Origin: Hericium rajendrae | Taxonomy: Eukaryota > Basidiomycota > Agaricomycetes > Russulales > Hericiaceae | Assembly: GCA_033439255.1 (NCBI GenBank) | Contig: CM065881.1 | Span: 3,286,001 to 3,350,000, forward strand | Direction: 5' to 3' | Length of the DNA: 64,000 nucleotides | Shown: piece by piece, positions 23,361 to 34,309 of the stretch | Position numbering within the stretch: position 1 is the stretch's first letter | Layout: each line of letters starts with the position of its first letter | Notes under the pieces: model-generated | Databases searched by the model: none | Told to the model about the DNA's origin: nothing | Seen by the model: the letters and a program-made list of their open reading frames with translations, nothing else | Made by a program: the position numbers and the translations under genes

Positions 23361-24585
23361 ATGTCTGACGCGCCGCCGACACCGAGCTCGTCGAATACGG
23401 GCCTGCTACCCGCCAAGTCATGGCAGCATTTCGTGGCCGGCGGGTGCGTATATGTTACTCATGTGTACCTTGACGGTTGCTAATGTTTTCACGCGTCCTC
23501 TGCTCTTGTGCCTTCTTTATTGCTGTAGGCTGGGTGGGATGTGCGGAGCCATCATCACAAGTCCGTTCGATGTCGTGAAGACACGACTGCAGTCGGATCT
23601 CTTCAGACACAAGCATGTGAGCGTGGGCATCATTGGCGACGGAGTCATGGTCGCCCGCCGACCAGGCGGTCTTCTCTGGCAATTCGTAGATACCGTGCAT
23701 ATCATCAGGTTCGCTTTCCACCGTATCCAATCACGAAGTCTCGCCTGACCGACACCGACAGGGACATCGCACGCGACGAGGGCCCCCGCGCGCTCTTCAA
23801 AGGCCTTGGGCCCACGCTCGTCGGCGTCGTCCCCGCGCGCTCGATCAACTTCTTCACGTACGGCAACGGCAAGCACATCATCGCGAACAACTTCAATCAC
23901 GGGCAGGAGAACACGTACGTGCACCTTACGGCCGCCACCATCGCGGGCATCATCACAGGCACGGCGACGAACCCGATCTGGGTCGTGAAGACGCGCCTGC
24001 AGCTCTCTGCGTCGCATTCGGAGCCGCACTCGTTGCTGCCGGCACAGCCGCGCTCGTTCCTCGGCTCGAGCTGGCCGACCATGAAGCAGATCATGCGCGA
24101 AGAGGGCGTGCGTGGGTTCTACAAGGGGTTGAGCGCGAGCTATCTCGGTGTGACGGAGGGCACGATCCAGTGGGTGTTGTATGAGCGGCTGAAGCGGCTC
24201 ACGGCGGGCACGCAGGGCAAGGGCGGCGTGCAGGAGTGGATGGGCATGCTCGGGAGCGCGGGGACGGCGAAGTGCGTCGCGAGTCTAATCACCTACCCAC
24301 ATGAAGTGCGTCTTCTCTTCTTACTCACCTCTGCTCATGAGATACTGACACATGCTATAGGTCCTGCGCACACGATTACGACAGCCTCTAGTCGACGGGA
24401 AAATGAAGTACACCGGCCTCTGGCAGACGCTGCGACTCGTCATCGCAGAAGAAGGCGCGCGGTCGCTGTACGGCGGCCTCAGCGCGCATCTCATGCGTGT
24501 CGTTCCGAACGCTGCAGTCATGTACTCAATATACGAGGGGGCGCTCCGCTGGGGTGCAGATAGCGAGACTGCAGCGTCATCATGA
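23361..24585 (+). CDS. RIM2: Mitochondrial carrier, RIM2-type pyrimidine nucleotide transporter
   Basis: Four exons: 23361-23443, 23529-23708, 23762-24305, 24361-24585, giving 343 aa. Three carrier signatures are visible, one per repeat: SPFDVVKTRLQSD, NPIWVVKTRLQLS and YPHEVLRTRLRQP, each at the end of an odd-numbered membrane helix of the six-helix fold. The Trp in the second signature (NPIWVVKTR) and the inserted residues after the first repeat (KHVSVG...) resemble the SLC25A33/36 and yeast Rim2 group, which exchange pyrimidine nucleotides across the inner mitochondrial membrane for mtDNA and mtRNA synthesis. A related carrier such as the FAD/folate type is less likely but possible. The start is the only in-frame ATG upstream of exon 1 with a good match to the family's short N-terminus. 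Confidence 0.85.
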
Positions 24586-25207
24586 TATTAGCTCGCTTCT
24601 CAACCTCTTTATTCGTATTGACCCGACCTTCCCTGCTTAGACTCCTGCACGCTGCAGGACCCGTTATCTCTAGACCAGCGTCCTGCTTTACCTCACCCAC
24701 CGCCTCTCCCTTCCGAGCACCAAAAATTACATTACCTGTTCGTCCGCCTGCGCTGCCATATGCCCATATTCCCCGTGCAGATGCCCCATCACGTCTCTCA
24801 ACTGTCGCCCATCGCACATGTATCATACACCGGGCATCTACCTTAACCTCCACTCCCTATGCGGTTTCTTGCGTGTTATAGTTGCGTCCTTCGAGGGCAA
24901 TAATGTGATTTCTTCATCTTCTTGCATAGATATGATTCTAGGTACAAGAAACAATCTAATGTAAACATGACAAAGGATATTGATGTCTGATTTGCCTTGC
25001 CTTCTGTTATCCACCAAGTATAAAATGATGAAGCATTATCTTTTATATTCTTGATGGAATGTTTATCTTGCCTAGATGCTCAGTTTCTGTTGGACTGATT
25101 TGAGTCAACATCTCTTGCTCACATTGTTCTCTGCATCTTATCAAGTATATAAAATTACTATGATTTTAGTACAATTGAGAAGATCAAGCAGCAATCAGGC
25201 ATATAGA
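24586..25207. other. Convergent 3' flank region, no gene seen
   Basis: Lies between the 3' ends of the carrier gene (+) and DUF6535 copy C (-). The left third has normal composition. From about 24890 it becomes AT-rich like the coding part of DUF6535, and is probably its 3' UTR and flank. Confidence 0.6.
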
Positions 25208-28200
25208 CTACACTGGTACTAAGTCTGTGTTCTTCACCAGATTTGAAGCTCTACCAAATCTGAGAACCTTCTGTACAATTTTGGTTGCAAGACTAGATAG
25301 CCTGAGTATTGAAAGATGACTTGTTTTGCACTCATCTTCCTTGAAGTAAGTGTGTTCCAATTCAAAAACAATTGAGTATGGTGCATATTGTGCTCTATCT
25401 AGGGGTCTAAAACTGTTATCAGCTTATTAGTAAATAGTGCAAATAAAATAATTCACCTTAACCTTCTAATATCTTCACCACTAACATATGCATAAAGTAT
25501 AAATCTGCTATCTGTAGGGCTCACATTGAGTTTTTTCTTCATCTGATTTAAATACATCAGTTGCTCAAAATATAAAGCATTGTCATCATAAGCATCATGA
25601 GTAGTTTTCACTTTTAACTCTCTATATGATGTTTGATTGTACTTTTCAATAACAGATACAAGAAGGTCTATCCAAATTGGTTGTTCTAAAGAGTGTTCCA
25701 TCAGATCAAGAAATTTTGAATTGCTTATTATAATATAGCTTATATGAGCATCTAAATAACTTAAGAATAGCTTACAATACCAATTTAAGAATTGATCTGA
25801 TGGCTTACATAAAACTTTATTATAAAGATGAAAAACAAAATAATTTGCAGGCTCCCATAATTGTTTGCTTACTGGTATATTAATAATAACATCTAAAATA
25901 TTATGATTGTACCAAAAGCTAAACTTGTCACTATGACTAAGCATTGTTAAACATGATATATAAAAATTTACAGGGTTATTAAGCTTTTTCTTAGTACTGT
26001 TAATAAAAGTCAATAAAAAGCTTTCATTCAACATCTTAAAGACTCCTTTGAGATTACTTTCAAGATCATTAAGATCATTAAAATCAATAAAATCAATAAG
26101 ATCATTAAAATTATCAGTACAGTTCAAAACAATTTTTTCAATTTTTGTTGATAGCAATTTATTATATATTTTGCTGCAATTGAGTATATTAATAGACTGT
26201 TTCAAATATAAATTTTGATCCAATCTACTTGACTGATACTCTAACCAATAGTTAAGTAAAATATCAATGTCTGACTCCAAAATATCATCAATCCACTTAT
26301 CAATATTTTTAAAATATAAATCAAAAATTTCTTGTATCATTTGTGTACTATATATATAGTGTAATTTTGATTTTAAAGAATAACCTGATCTTTGATTTGA
26401 TGTACTATTGCTTGTTATACAAAAGCTCTTTTTTAATAAAAAATGCAATCCTTCCAGATAAACTTCTGATCCAGAATATGACTCATACTTGAGATACAAA
26501 AGGCTAATATGTACTAATTCAGATGCAGACATATTTTCAATTACTATATACTGAGTTATAAAGACTAAAACTTTTTTCCATAACTGATCTTTTGTAGATG
26601 ATAATTCTGATATATCTTCAAATAATGAGACATATTTACTTAATTTATTGGACTGAGACATATTATTGAAATTATTAGAAGTCAGTTCAAGCATTTTTTG
26701 ATAAATTACATATTCTTTTCTTTGATTATTCCTTAAGTCATCATAACGAAAAATAGGAAAATTTCTTGATCTTGGATATTTGAGACATACTGCATGAATC
26801 ATCATATCAGCCCAAAATATACTAAATATATCATATGAAACAGTGTTTTCATTTTCAAAAAAAGTAAGATACAGTGGATAACAGTATTTAATTGTTGGTA
26901 ATGATATCAGAGGTATAGCATTATGCTGATAAAGATCTATTGCTGCCAATGAATGATAAATCACCTTGATAATTGAGATATTGGAGGAAATTGTGCTCAG
27001 CCAAATCAGAGCATCCATATCAAGAGTTGCAGCAATATCATGGACTATATTTTTTTCAGTAAATAATTCTTCATCTTTGTAAAGGAACTTTTTTTCTGAG
27101 AGAGCTTTAGATAGAGTTTTATGCATAGTATTATGCTTATATTTATAAAAATATATCCAGATTACTTTACAGTTGTGCAGCATCTTGTATACTTTAGGCC
27201 TAGTTATTTCCAACAATAGTCTTGAAAAGTCAGACAATGGAGTTTTGTAAGGGCATTGCACATTGATCACAGCCCACAAGTTTGTGGCAAAGTATGCAAT
27301 ATACATCAGACCTGCAACAATAGCCACAGCAGCTGCAATTCCCTTGTCCAATTGTACAGCAAGCACTACTAGTCCAATGTAAAATAGCATAAGAGCAAGA
27401 TGCATCAAGACTGGCAGGCATCCAATAATGCCTCCAACATACCATAGTTTCACACCAGTATATCGAAACTGTCGAACATGTACCTGTTCCTGAGTAGGCC
27501 CAGACACTGGCATCATATAGTATTGAAGCCACTGCTTCACTAGCACAGACATCAGAGCAGTGGCCAAGCTCAGGGCCAGACTAGTGAACCAGAGTCCGTT
27601 GATCCACTGATCAGATTTCTGTGCAACAAAAGATGTTGCATTCTTCGAAGATAAGGGCACAGAAGTAAGAGGTCGCCCTTCAGCCATTGCACGCTGCAGG
27701 CCCACAAGCTCGGAGAGCAACAGAGCAGAGATTTCAGAGTAATCGGGCTGCAAGTTCTGAGAAGTCTGCACCACAAAGGTAGTCACAACGGCCGAGAACA
27801 AACCAGCCTACACAGATAATAGAGTATTGTTAAAAGAAATTCGCCAGAGGGAGGTGACAACATGACCCACAAACACGAGGAGGACATCGATCGTGTCCCT
27901 CCAGCCCTCGATCATGTTGTTGTCGAAGACCTGCGCTTCGTCAAGGTACACGTGCCAGACACGAGCGTTGGGACCAAGTGCATCCTCGATGCGATCAGGC
28001 TGGTACTTCTGCTCGTAGTCGTCAGAACGCAGATACACTGTAGTCACATCGTCAGCGCAAATTAGGTGGTCAGCCAAATACAACAAGATCCATACCCGGA
28101 GCGGCGCGATTCTTTCGCATGCCAAAGGAAGGAAGGATCTTGCCCGTGTTCGGGCCCGGGGGTGCCTCTGCTATGGCTGGACCAGGCGCGTCGTTTATCT

Positions 28201-28355
28201 TGTTATCGGGCAGCACTGGGCCATCGAGTGAGTTGTCTTGGGGCACTGCGCTGCCCCCGCCTTTATCATGTTGATCGGATTCAGTGGAATGCACGACAGT
28301 AGGAACGAAAAGACATACTTGGACCGGGGCCGGCAGCCTCTTCGCTGTTCGGCAT
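25208..28355 (-). CDS. DUF6535 family membrane protein, copy C (intact)
   Basis: Five exons on -: 28355-28319, 28260-28096, 28037-27871, 27807-25457, 25406-25208, giving 972 aa with no internal stop. Order: an acidic, Pro-rich N-terminus (residues 1-70, one unit of the acidic motif rather than three); the DUF6535 domain (DDYEQKYQPDRIEDAL, VYLDEAQVFD) with segments AGLFSAVVTTF, LWFTSLALSLATALM, LPVLMHLALMLFYIGLVVLAV and a fourth near IAAAVAIVAGLMYIAY. A C-terminal region of about 650 residues is rich in Asn, Ile, Lys and Ser. All introns sit at the same positions as in copy B, but exon 4 and the tail are clearly more diverged than A is from B, so C is an older paralogue. Function unknown. Confidence 0.92.
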
Positions 28356-28535
28356 GATGAGTTAGATGAAGGTAAGACCGATGTAGGCAACGATGAGCGA
28401 ATGCGTCGAGTTGACTGCTAGTCTCAGAAGGCGAGTGATCCCAGGCAGATACGGCGATAGACTGTATTTGAGCTTGTTGATGCCAGTGGGAGGGACAAGC
28501 GCCGGAGGTCTCTTCGACTTCCAAGGTGTTTCGTT
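28356..28535 (-). promoter_or_regulatory. Conserved upstream region of DUF6535 copy C
   Basis: Shares blocks with 16298-16473 upstream of copy B, at similar distances from the ATG. It fills most of the 276 bp gap behind the GPATCH1 stop codon. Confidence 0.45.
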
Positions 28536-28631
28536 TCCACGCTTCTGCTCGCCCGCACAATAGAATGTGATACACAGAAATGTCGAAACAATGATATGCA
28601 GTGATATGAGTGCAAATATAACATACAGACA

Positions 28632-31600
28632 CTAATCCTCCATGAAATCAACCGCCCGCTTGCGCCCTCTCGGCGGGCCAACCTCCACGCCTCGCTCACC
28701 CGTCTCCGGTATCGGCATCATACTCCCAGACACGTCCAAAGCCTTCACGACCTCCGGCGGTGCTTTTTCCACCCACATATCGTCCCACGCGCTCTCCGCC
28801 GCCATCTCCTCCTTCCTGCGCTTCTTCTTCTTCGACCCATCCCTGCTCTTCTCGCTCTTCCGCCTCGGCGCGATGTGCAGCGCGCCGCCGTCCTCGCCGT
28901 CCTCCTCCATCGCGAAGGACACGACGCCCTTATCCTTATCCTTCTTCTTCCTGTCTTTCCTGTCCTTGTCCTTCGCTTTGTGGGCGTCGCGCTCGGCGCG
29001 CGGCACGAATGTCGGCTTGAACGTCGCCAGGTCCACCGGGGCAGCACCATTGACATCTGAGGAGGATGAAGACGGTTCGTACGCCGCGTTCCTGTTCGTG
29101 TCGGCGCGAGCGAGTAGATGCGCCGGGACTGTCTCTGGCTGTGTACGGGAGGGACCAGCTTCCGGCTGAGGCTGGGGCTGCGGCCCCTTCATCCCCACAT
29201 CGACCTTTGGCTCCTCCTCGCCTTCCTCCTCGCTCTCCTCGTCCGCGAAGATCGCCTTGAAGATGTCCATCGGCGGCCGGACGTACGTGAGAATGTCCTT
29301 CCCCTGCTCGTCGTCCTCGCCCAAACCGATATTATCCAGATCCCGCCGCTTCTTCCCCCCATTCCCGCCTTCTTCCCCAGCCGAGACAAGCGACGTCCCG
29401 GGCACAGACACGCCCGCCTCCGCCAGCGCCTCCTCCGGCTTCCAACCCCCGCCCGCTGCAGCCGCCGCCGTCCCCGGCATCGGCGTCTCCGTCGTAACCT
29501 CCACCTCCGGCTCCTTCACCCCAAACCGCTTGCACAGCAGCTTCGCCGGCTGCCACGCCCTCACCTCGCGCGTCAGCGGCCCATACATCCCAAACCTAAC
29601 CGCATGCCCGCGCGACCCCTCGACCTCCTCCTCCCGTCTCGACTCCTCCTCCTTTACAGCCTCAAGCCGCTCCTCGTCCGTGCGCTTCGCCTCGGGCATG
29701 GGCTGATGCAGTCCTTCGACGATCTGCGGCCCCGCGTCGATGACCGCCGCGCTCGTGAAGCGGCTCGCCATCGCGCCGCTCACGGGCCGGAAGAGCGCGG
29801 CGCTCTTCGCGAAGTCCGCCATCTCCTTGTGGTAGTCGCCCGCGCTCTGCCCGGGCAGGCGCGGTGGCGCGGCGTCGCGCTGCTCGGGGTTGGCCTGCGA
29901 GCGGAGGTAGGCGGTGTAGCGCGCCTGCTTGGCGGGGTCGCCCGCGAAGGGCATGAAACCCTTGAGCGCGGCTGAGGCGGTGTTCGCGGGCGTGAAGGGG
30001 AGCATGTGAATGTCGACTTCGGCCTCGGCAGCGGGACCGGCCTCGAAGGGGGCAGCCTTGAAGGTGGCGGCGGCGTGTTGGATGCGTTCGCGGTCCTTTT
30101 GGGACAAGTATTCGAAGACGGAGCGCGGCGCGGAGGGGAGGGGTGTTTCACCTAGCATCGCTCCTCGCTGGACGCGAAGGTGAGATAACAGTGGTTGCGC
30201 ATATACAGGAGACGTACCTCGCTTGGCGTAAGCTTGATTCTCCATGCTGCTGCCACATCCTTCGATTTGTCTGCTACTTCCACATTCTCTTTGCCTTGTA
30301 CTTTCTCCCAGACACGTCGAGGATTTGGTTTCCAACCTGCGGGCACTTCGGGAAGAGGGAACCTGCATAGATGAAAGATGAGATAATAACCACAATAGGA
30401 TAAATAAACAGTCACCTTCGCATATCAAAGCTTGGCTTGTCTGCAAGTATGAATCCCGTGGCGATTGGTGTACCGTCGTCAAACCTCTGCAGACCCGCAG
30501 ACATCTGTTGCAAGGTTAGTGAACGGTCCGTTGGGAGACGCCGATCACTCACCATTCGCGGTGCACCTGCCGCACGAGCCTGACTGCGCTTGAGAGCAAA
30601 CCGATCCTCAGCATCGGGATCCGAAGCGTCAAATGCCATGTGCGTCCTCTCCCCGCGTGCAGAGGAATCATAGACGTCAATGTCATCTTCCTCAGCCTCG
30701 TTCAGTGCGCCCAGTCCGAATCCAGCTATAACAAAAGCAATCAATTCGCGTCCTCTATCGACAAAAAGGGTGACGCCGAAATCCACACTCACCAGATAAA
30801 GACGGCCCAGCCGGTCCCTTGCGCTTCTGGCCCAGCGACTCCTGCAGCCCGAGCTGCCCCACATACCCGAGTCCGTGCTTGTCCTCCTTCCGCCCATGCC
30901 GCGTAGCAACGGTATCTCGGGGTGGGTACATGTGCTTCTTCGCCTCCTCGTCGTCTTCGAGGGCGTCGATGTCGATGTCATTCAGCGACTTGCCCGCGGC
31001 GAGCAGGTCCTGGACCTTGCGCTGCCGCCAAGTGACGCGCGGGCCTACGCCTTGCCCAGGACGCCAGCCCATTTTCCTGAGCAGTTTCATCCCGGGCGTG
31101 TCTTCACCTGCGGGGATGAGGGCTTCGCGGAGACTTTTGGCCAGGGAGCTGTGCGGGGCGTTGTCAGTACAGTTTCGGACGGGATACAGGCTGTATGCAT
31201 ACTCATCCTCCTCCTCCTCCACAGCACCGCGCTTTCTGAGCTCGGCTTCGGTTCCTCCGAGTCCCTCCTGCTTTCCAAACTTGTCCATTACCTGGCTCTC
31301 GCGCAGTTCCACCAGATCCTCTTCGTCCATGTAGTCCTCGGGCCGCGCCGCCTTCTGCTTTGCGCGCTCCGAGCGCGATGACACAAATGACTTCGGTGCC
31401 CATCCTGAAATACCATTAGAGAACGTGAGACAGCATTGGAAGAAGAACGTACCTTCAGCCGAACCAACGGTGTTGAAGTACCCCGCTGAGAAACCACCCG
31501 TGAAGGCGCCGTGCAACCTTCTTCTCCCTTTCTCGTCTCGTACCTGGTATTAGGGTACAGTCAGCCTATATCTCCAGCCCAACACAAGGTTACAACTTAC

Positions 31601-31807
31601 ATCCTGCTTCCATAGCGGGACATATTCGCCAGTATCTCTGGATTTCTCAAGTGGCGGTAAAGGCGTGCCGATCTATATCATGATAAGCGCATGAACCAGC
31701 ATCGACAGCATAGAACTCACCAAGCAGAAGTTCTCGGTCGCTCTGCGACTGCTGAGGTCAACACCCTGTTCTTGAAGCTTGCGCTTCAGCCGAAACGTGC
31801 TGCCCAT
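28632..31807 (-). CDS. G-patch domain protein, GPATCH1/TGH type (pre-mRNA splicing)
   Basis: Nine exons on -: 31807-31721, 31672-31601, 31543-31453, 31404-31203, 31148-30793, 30725-30553, 30504-30416, 30362-30218, 30167-28632; 916 aa with all phases consistent. The N-terminus (MGSTFRLKRKLQEQG, then IGTPLPPLE, GAFTGGFSAGYFNTVGS, GWAPKSF) is the DUF1604 block of GPATCH1. The G-patch follows (LLRKMGWRPGQGVGPR). The C-terminal half has low-complexity acidic and Lys-rich stretches (KDRKDRKKKDKDKG) and ends RKRAVDFMED. The family associates with late spliceosomes together with DEAH helicases such as DHX35. The start is the conserved MG at 31807. The intron at 30552-30505 is 48 bp with no in-frame stop, so retention would add 16 residues. 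Confidence 0.92.
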
Positions 31808-31934
31808 GACCGGATCCTGCCCAAGTACAAGCCAAAGCCCCCAGGACGCGTCGAATTCAAGTTCGTAAGCTTAAAGCAAGATGAAAGGGCCTATTATCCC
31901 CTGAAAAGTCTTGAGACCTCCGAGCGCTTGGAAC

Positions 31935-32243
31935 CTTCGTAAAGTCAGTGTGAGGTCGGAGTGTAGGGAGAGGTGAAGACCACGGTAAGCGCCCGAGATA
32001 ATGTGGTGACGCCGGATGCTTTGTCATCAGCGCGCCGGTCCGCCGTGGTCCGCCCCGCTGAGTTGCACACAAACTCAGCGGGCCATCTTTCAAACGTTTT
32101 TCGACGAACTCACATCCTTGGATTGCCCTTCACGTAAAGATACGATTGGTGAGCATTTTTGATCGTGTGCCCGGCTCGTGCTTCCTTGCGAATTCGAGAA
32201 TTATCGACCAGTCCTTCAAGGAGATATGGGCTTATAGGTGATG
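31935..32243 (+). repeat. Flanking direct repeat R1 with conserved hairpin
   Basis: About 309 bp, clearly similar along its length to R2 (33987-34309). It contains the inverted repeat CCGCTGAGTT...AACTCAGCGG with a short loop (about 32053-32080), followed by conserved TCACGTAAA, GATCGTGTGCC and GTGCTTCCTTGC blocks. It lies between the GPATCH1 5' end and the 3' end of seven-TM gene 1. Confidence 0.8.
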
Positions 32244-32475
32244 TACTACACATTATAATACATTCCTGCGTGATAGCCTATAGGCATCTGCACGGCCTGA
32301 AGATGAATATCCGGTTGGCTGCCAATACATACAGACGTACGAGCACAGATATCACTGAATATCACAACAATAATTTAATTCAGCCATTCTGAAAATCCGA
32401 AGTAATACTTTACTGAGGACTTGGAGACGAACAATGAACAACTGTCGCAGACATGAGGTGAGATTCCGGCATTCA

Positions 32476-33689
32476 CTAGACAGCTAGAGTCTCCCTGCTA
32501 TCTTTATCCTGCAGAGCTGACTCTGATCCACAATCGACGTGTTTGACTTCCACGGCTTCAGGATGTATCTCGCCCACAGAAATCAGGACCGAATGCGTCG
32601 TCGCTCTTCGAGCGAATACCGGTGGACCGGTAGTCATGAGCTCGGTCTCAGTGTTGCTGTTCCATCCCAGTCCCATTGCTATGCGTAAGATAAGTATTTG
32701 CGGGGTAAGGCACTGAAAAATCAGGTCAGGAGCAACGATACGACAGGATTAAGGGAGCTGGACTCACACAGAAAGCGCTGAACATGTAGATGAACACGGG
32801 CGCGATTGGGGTATCCACAGCACGAGCGGTGAGACATGCTATACCCACGATGCTGTATGGCAGTGCGGACTCCACGAAAATTGCAATGACAGAGGTATAC
32901 ATGCGCGCCGATTGAGAGTTCATCATCGAGCGCGCCTGCCGGCGCATCATTAGCAGACGCGCACTGATGAGAGTCGTGACGGAGACATGTCCTGCCACAG
33001 TGATTGCATTTCGTATGCTTGGAAAGCTGGCGGGAAGGCCGCGGAGACTGGCGTTTGTGGGTATCGCGTTTCGAATCACGCTGATGGTGCTCATGGCTAC
33101 GGAAAACCATATTAGCAGAGCAGGAGACTGAACGGACCAGCATACCTATATTCGCCAGGCACAAGGGTCCAAGCAGTATCAGAACCCACATCCTGCTGCC
33201 CCAAATCATATAGCTTCTGTATATCTAGCAGGCAAGTTAAGGAGCGGATATGCCCAACCTGTGGATTAGATGCAACTTACCAAGAGAATGTCCCCGGAAA
33301 CATTTGCAAAGGCCGAGGCCGCGATAGACAGCGTCTCGTACCATGAACTAGCGTGTTCTGCATAATAAGCAGGCGGACCACCCGGCACATCACGGTGGTC
33401 AATCCACATGAGGCTTCCAACGAGTAGTGTCGATACGACAGTGAGAGTCATGGCAGTAAGGAGCATCACACCAAAGGCGATGTAGAATTTGCGCAGAAGC
33501 GGATGTAGGATACGGGGCCTGTTGAGGAACAGGTACGTCGATTGGACAAACATGTAACATTGAATGGCTATTAAATATCTCAATGATGGCATATACAAAG
33601 CGATGGACCGTATTGGGCTCACCGTATAGGAACACCAGCAACACACTGCCGACGAAAAGTGAATGTTCGAACGCCAGTTCTATCGCCAT
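32476..33689 (-). CDS. Seven-TM membrane protein of unknown function, array gene 1
   Basis: Five exons on -: 33689-33623, 33567-33281, 33224-33146, 33096-32768, 32712-32476, giving 332 aa. Exons 2, 3 and 4 (287, 79 and 329 nt) are exactly the lengths of those in array genes 2 and 3. The inner ATG (MAIELAFEHS) is chosen because EHSL aligns in all copies. About seven hydrophobic segments run from EHSLFVGSVLLVFLYG to MFSAFCCLTPQILILRIAMG. The loop motif MWIDHRDVPGGP and MNSQSARMYTSVIAIFVESALPYSI are the most conserved parts; the C-terminal ~60 residues are cytosol-like. It resembles the large uncharacterised Agaricomycete seven-TM families; receptor function is only a guess. R1 and R2 flank it, and a TATA-like box lies about 85 nt upstream. 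Confidence 0.85.
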
Positions 33690-33770
33690 CACGTAGCTGC
33701 AGACAAAGAAGTAGGTAAAAATCAACGAGGACCTGTGGCATGGGCAGGAAGTGACCCAGGGCTCAGCCCA

Positions 33771-33777
33771 TTTTATG
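33771..33777 (-). promoter_or_regulatory. TATA-like box of array gene 1
   Basis: The - strand reads CATAAAA beside GGGCTGAGCC, matching the TATA context of array genes 2 and 3. Confidence 0.5.
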
Positions 33778-33986
33778 TAGCTCAGTCTGGTATGGTATCA
33801 CGCCTTGCGAAACGTCGCGACAAGCACTGCTGTTGAAGAGACAAGGCTCCGCATTGCAACATGATCTGTGCAGAATGCTGGGTTAGATATATCGGCGACT
33901 TTGGTCACAGGAACCACACTCGGCGGAATGTTCAATCTGCTGATAAGCTGATCCTAGGAGATACAATATCGAGGTGAAGACGCAAA

Positions 33987-34309
33987 CTTCGTGAGGTCAG
34001 CGTGAGGTCAGTGTTGTAGAAAAAGGTGTGATACGGTGACACTGAGCGCCCAAACATTCTGTGGTGACGTCCGATTCAGATACTTAGTCAGCAGCGCGCC
34101 GGTCCGCCGTGGCCCGCCCCGCTGAGTTTGACGCACAAACTCAGCGGGCCATTTTTTTCAAACTTTTCTCGACGCACCACATCCATGGACTGTTCTTCAC
34201 GTAAATGTGCGATCGGCGAGTACTTCTGATCGTGTGCCTACTTGTGCTTCCTTGCAGATTCGAGAAAAGTGGGTACTTCAAGGGGATATGGATGCGTTAT
34301 AGGTGATGC
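33987..34309 (+). repeat. Flanking direct repeat R2 with conserved hairpin
   Basis: About 323 bp, similar to R1 in the same orientation. The stem CCGCTGAGTTT...AAACTCAGCGG (about 34118-34147) is kept although the loop differs. A short tandem motif GTGAGGTCAG occurs near its left end. Confidence 0.8.

Noticed and set aside
29066-29975. Arg/Leu-rich + strand frame of 285 aa
   Set aside because: Antisense of GPATCH1 exon 9, whose frame has family motifs and consistent splicing.
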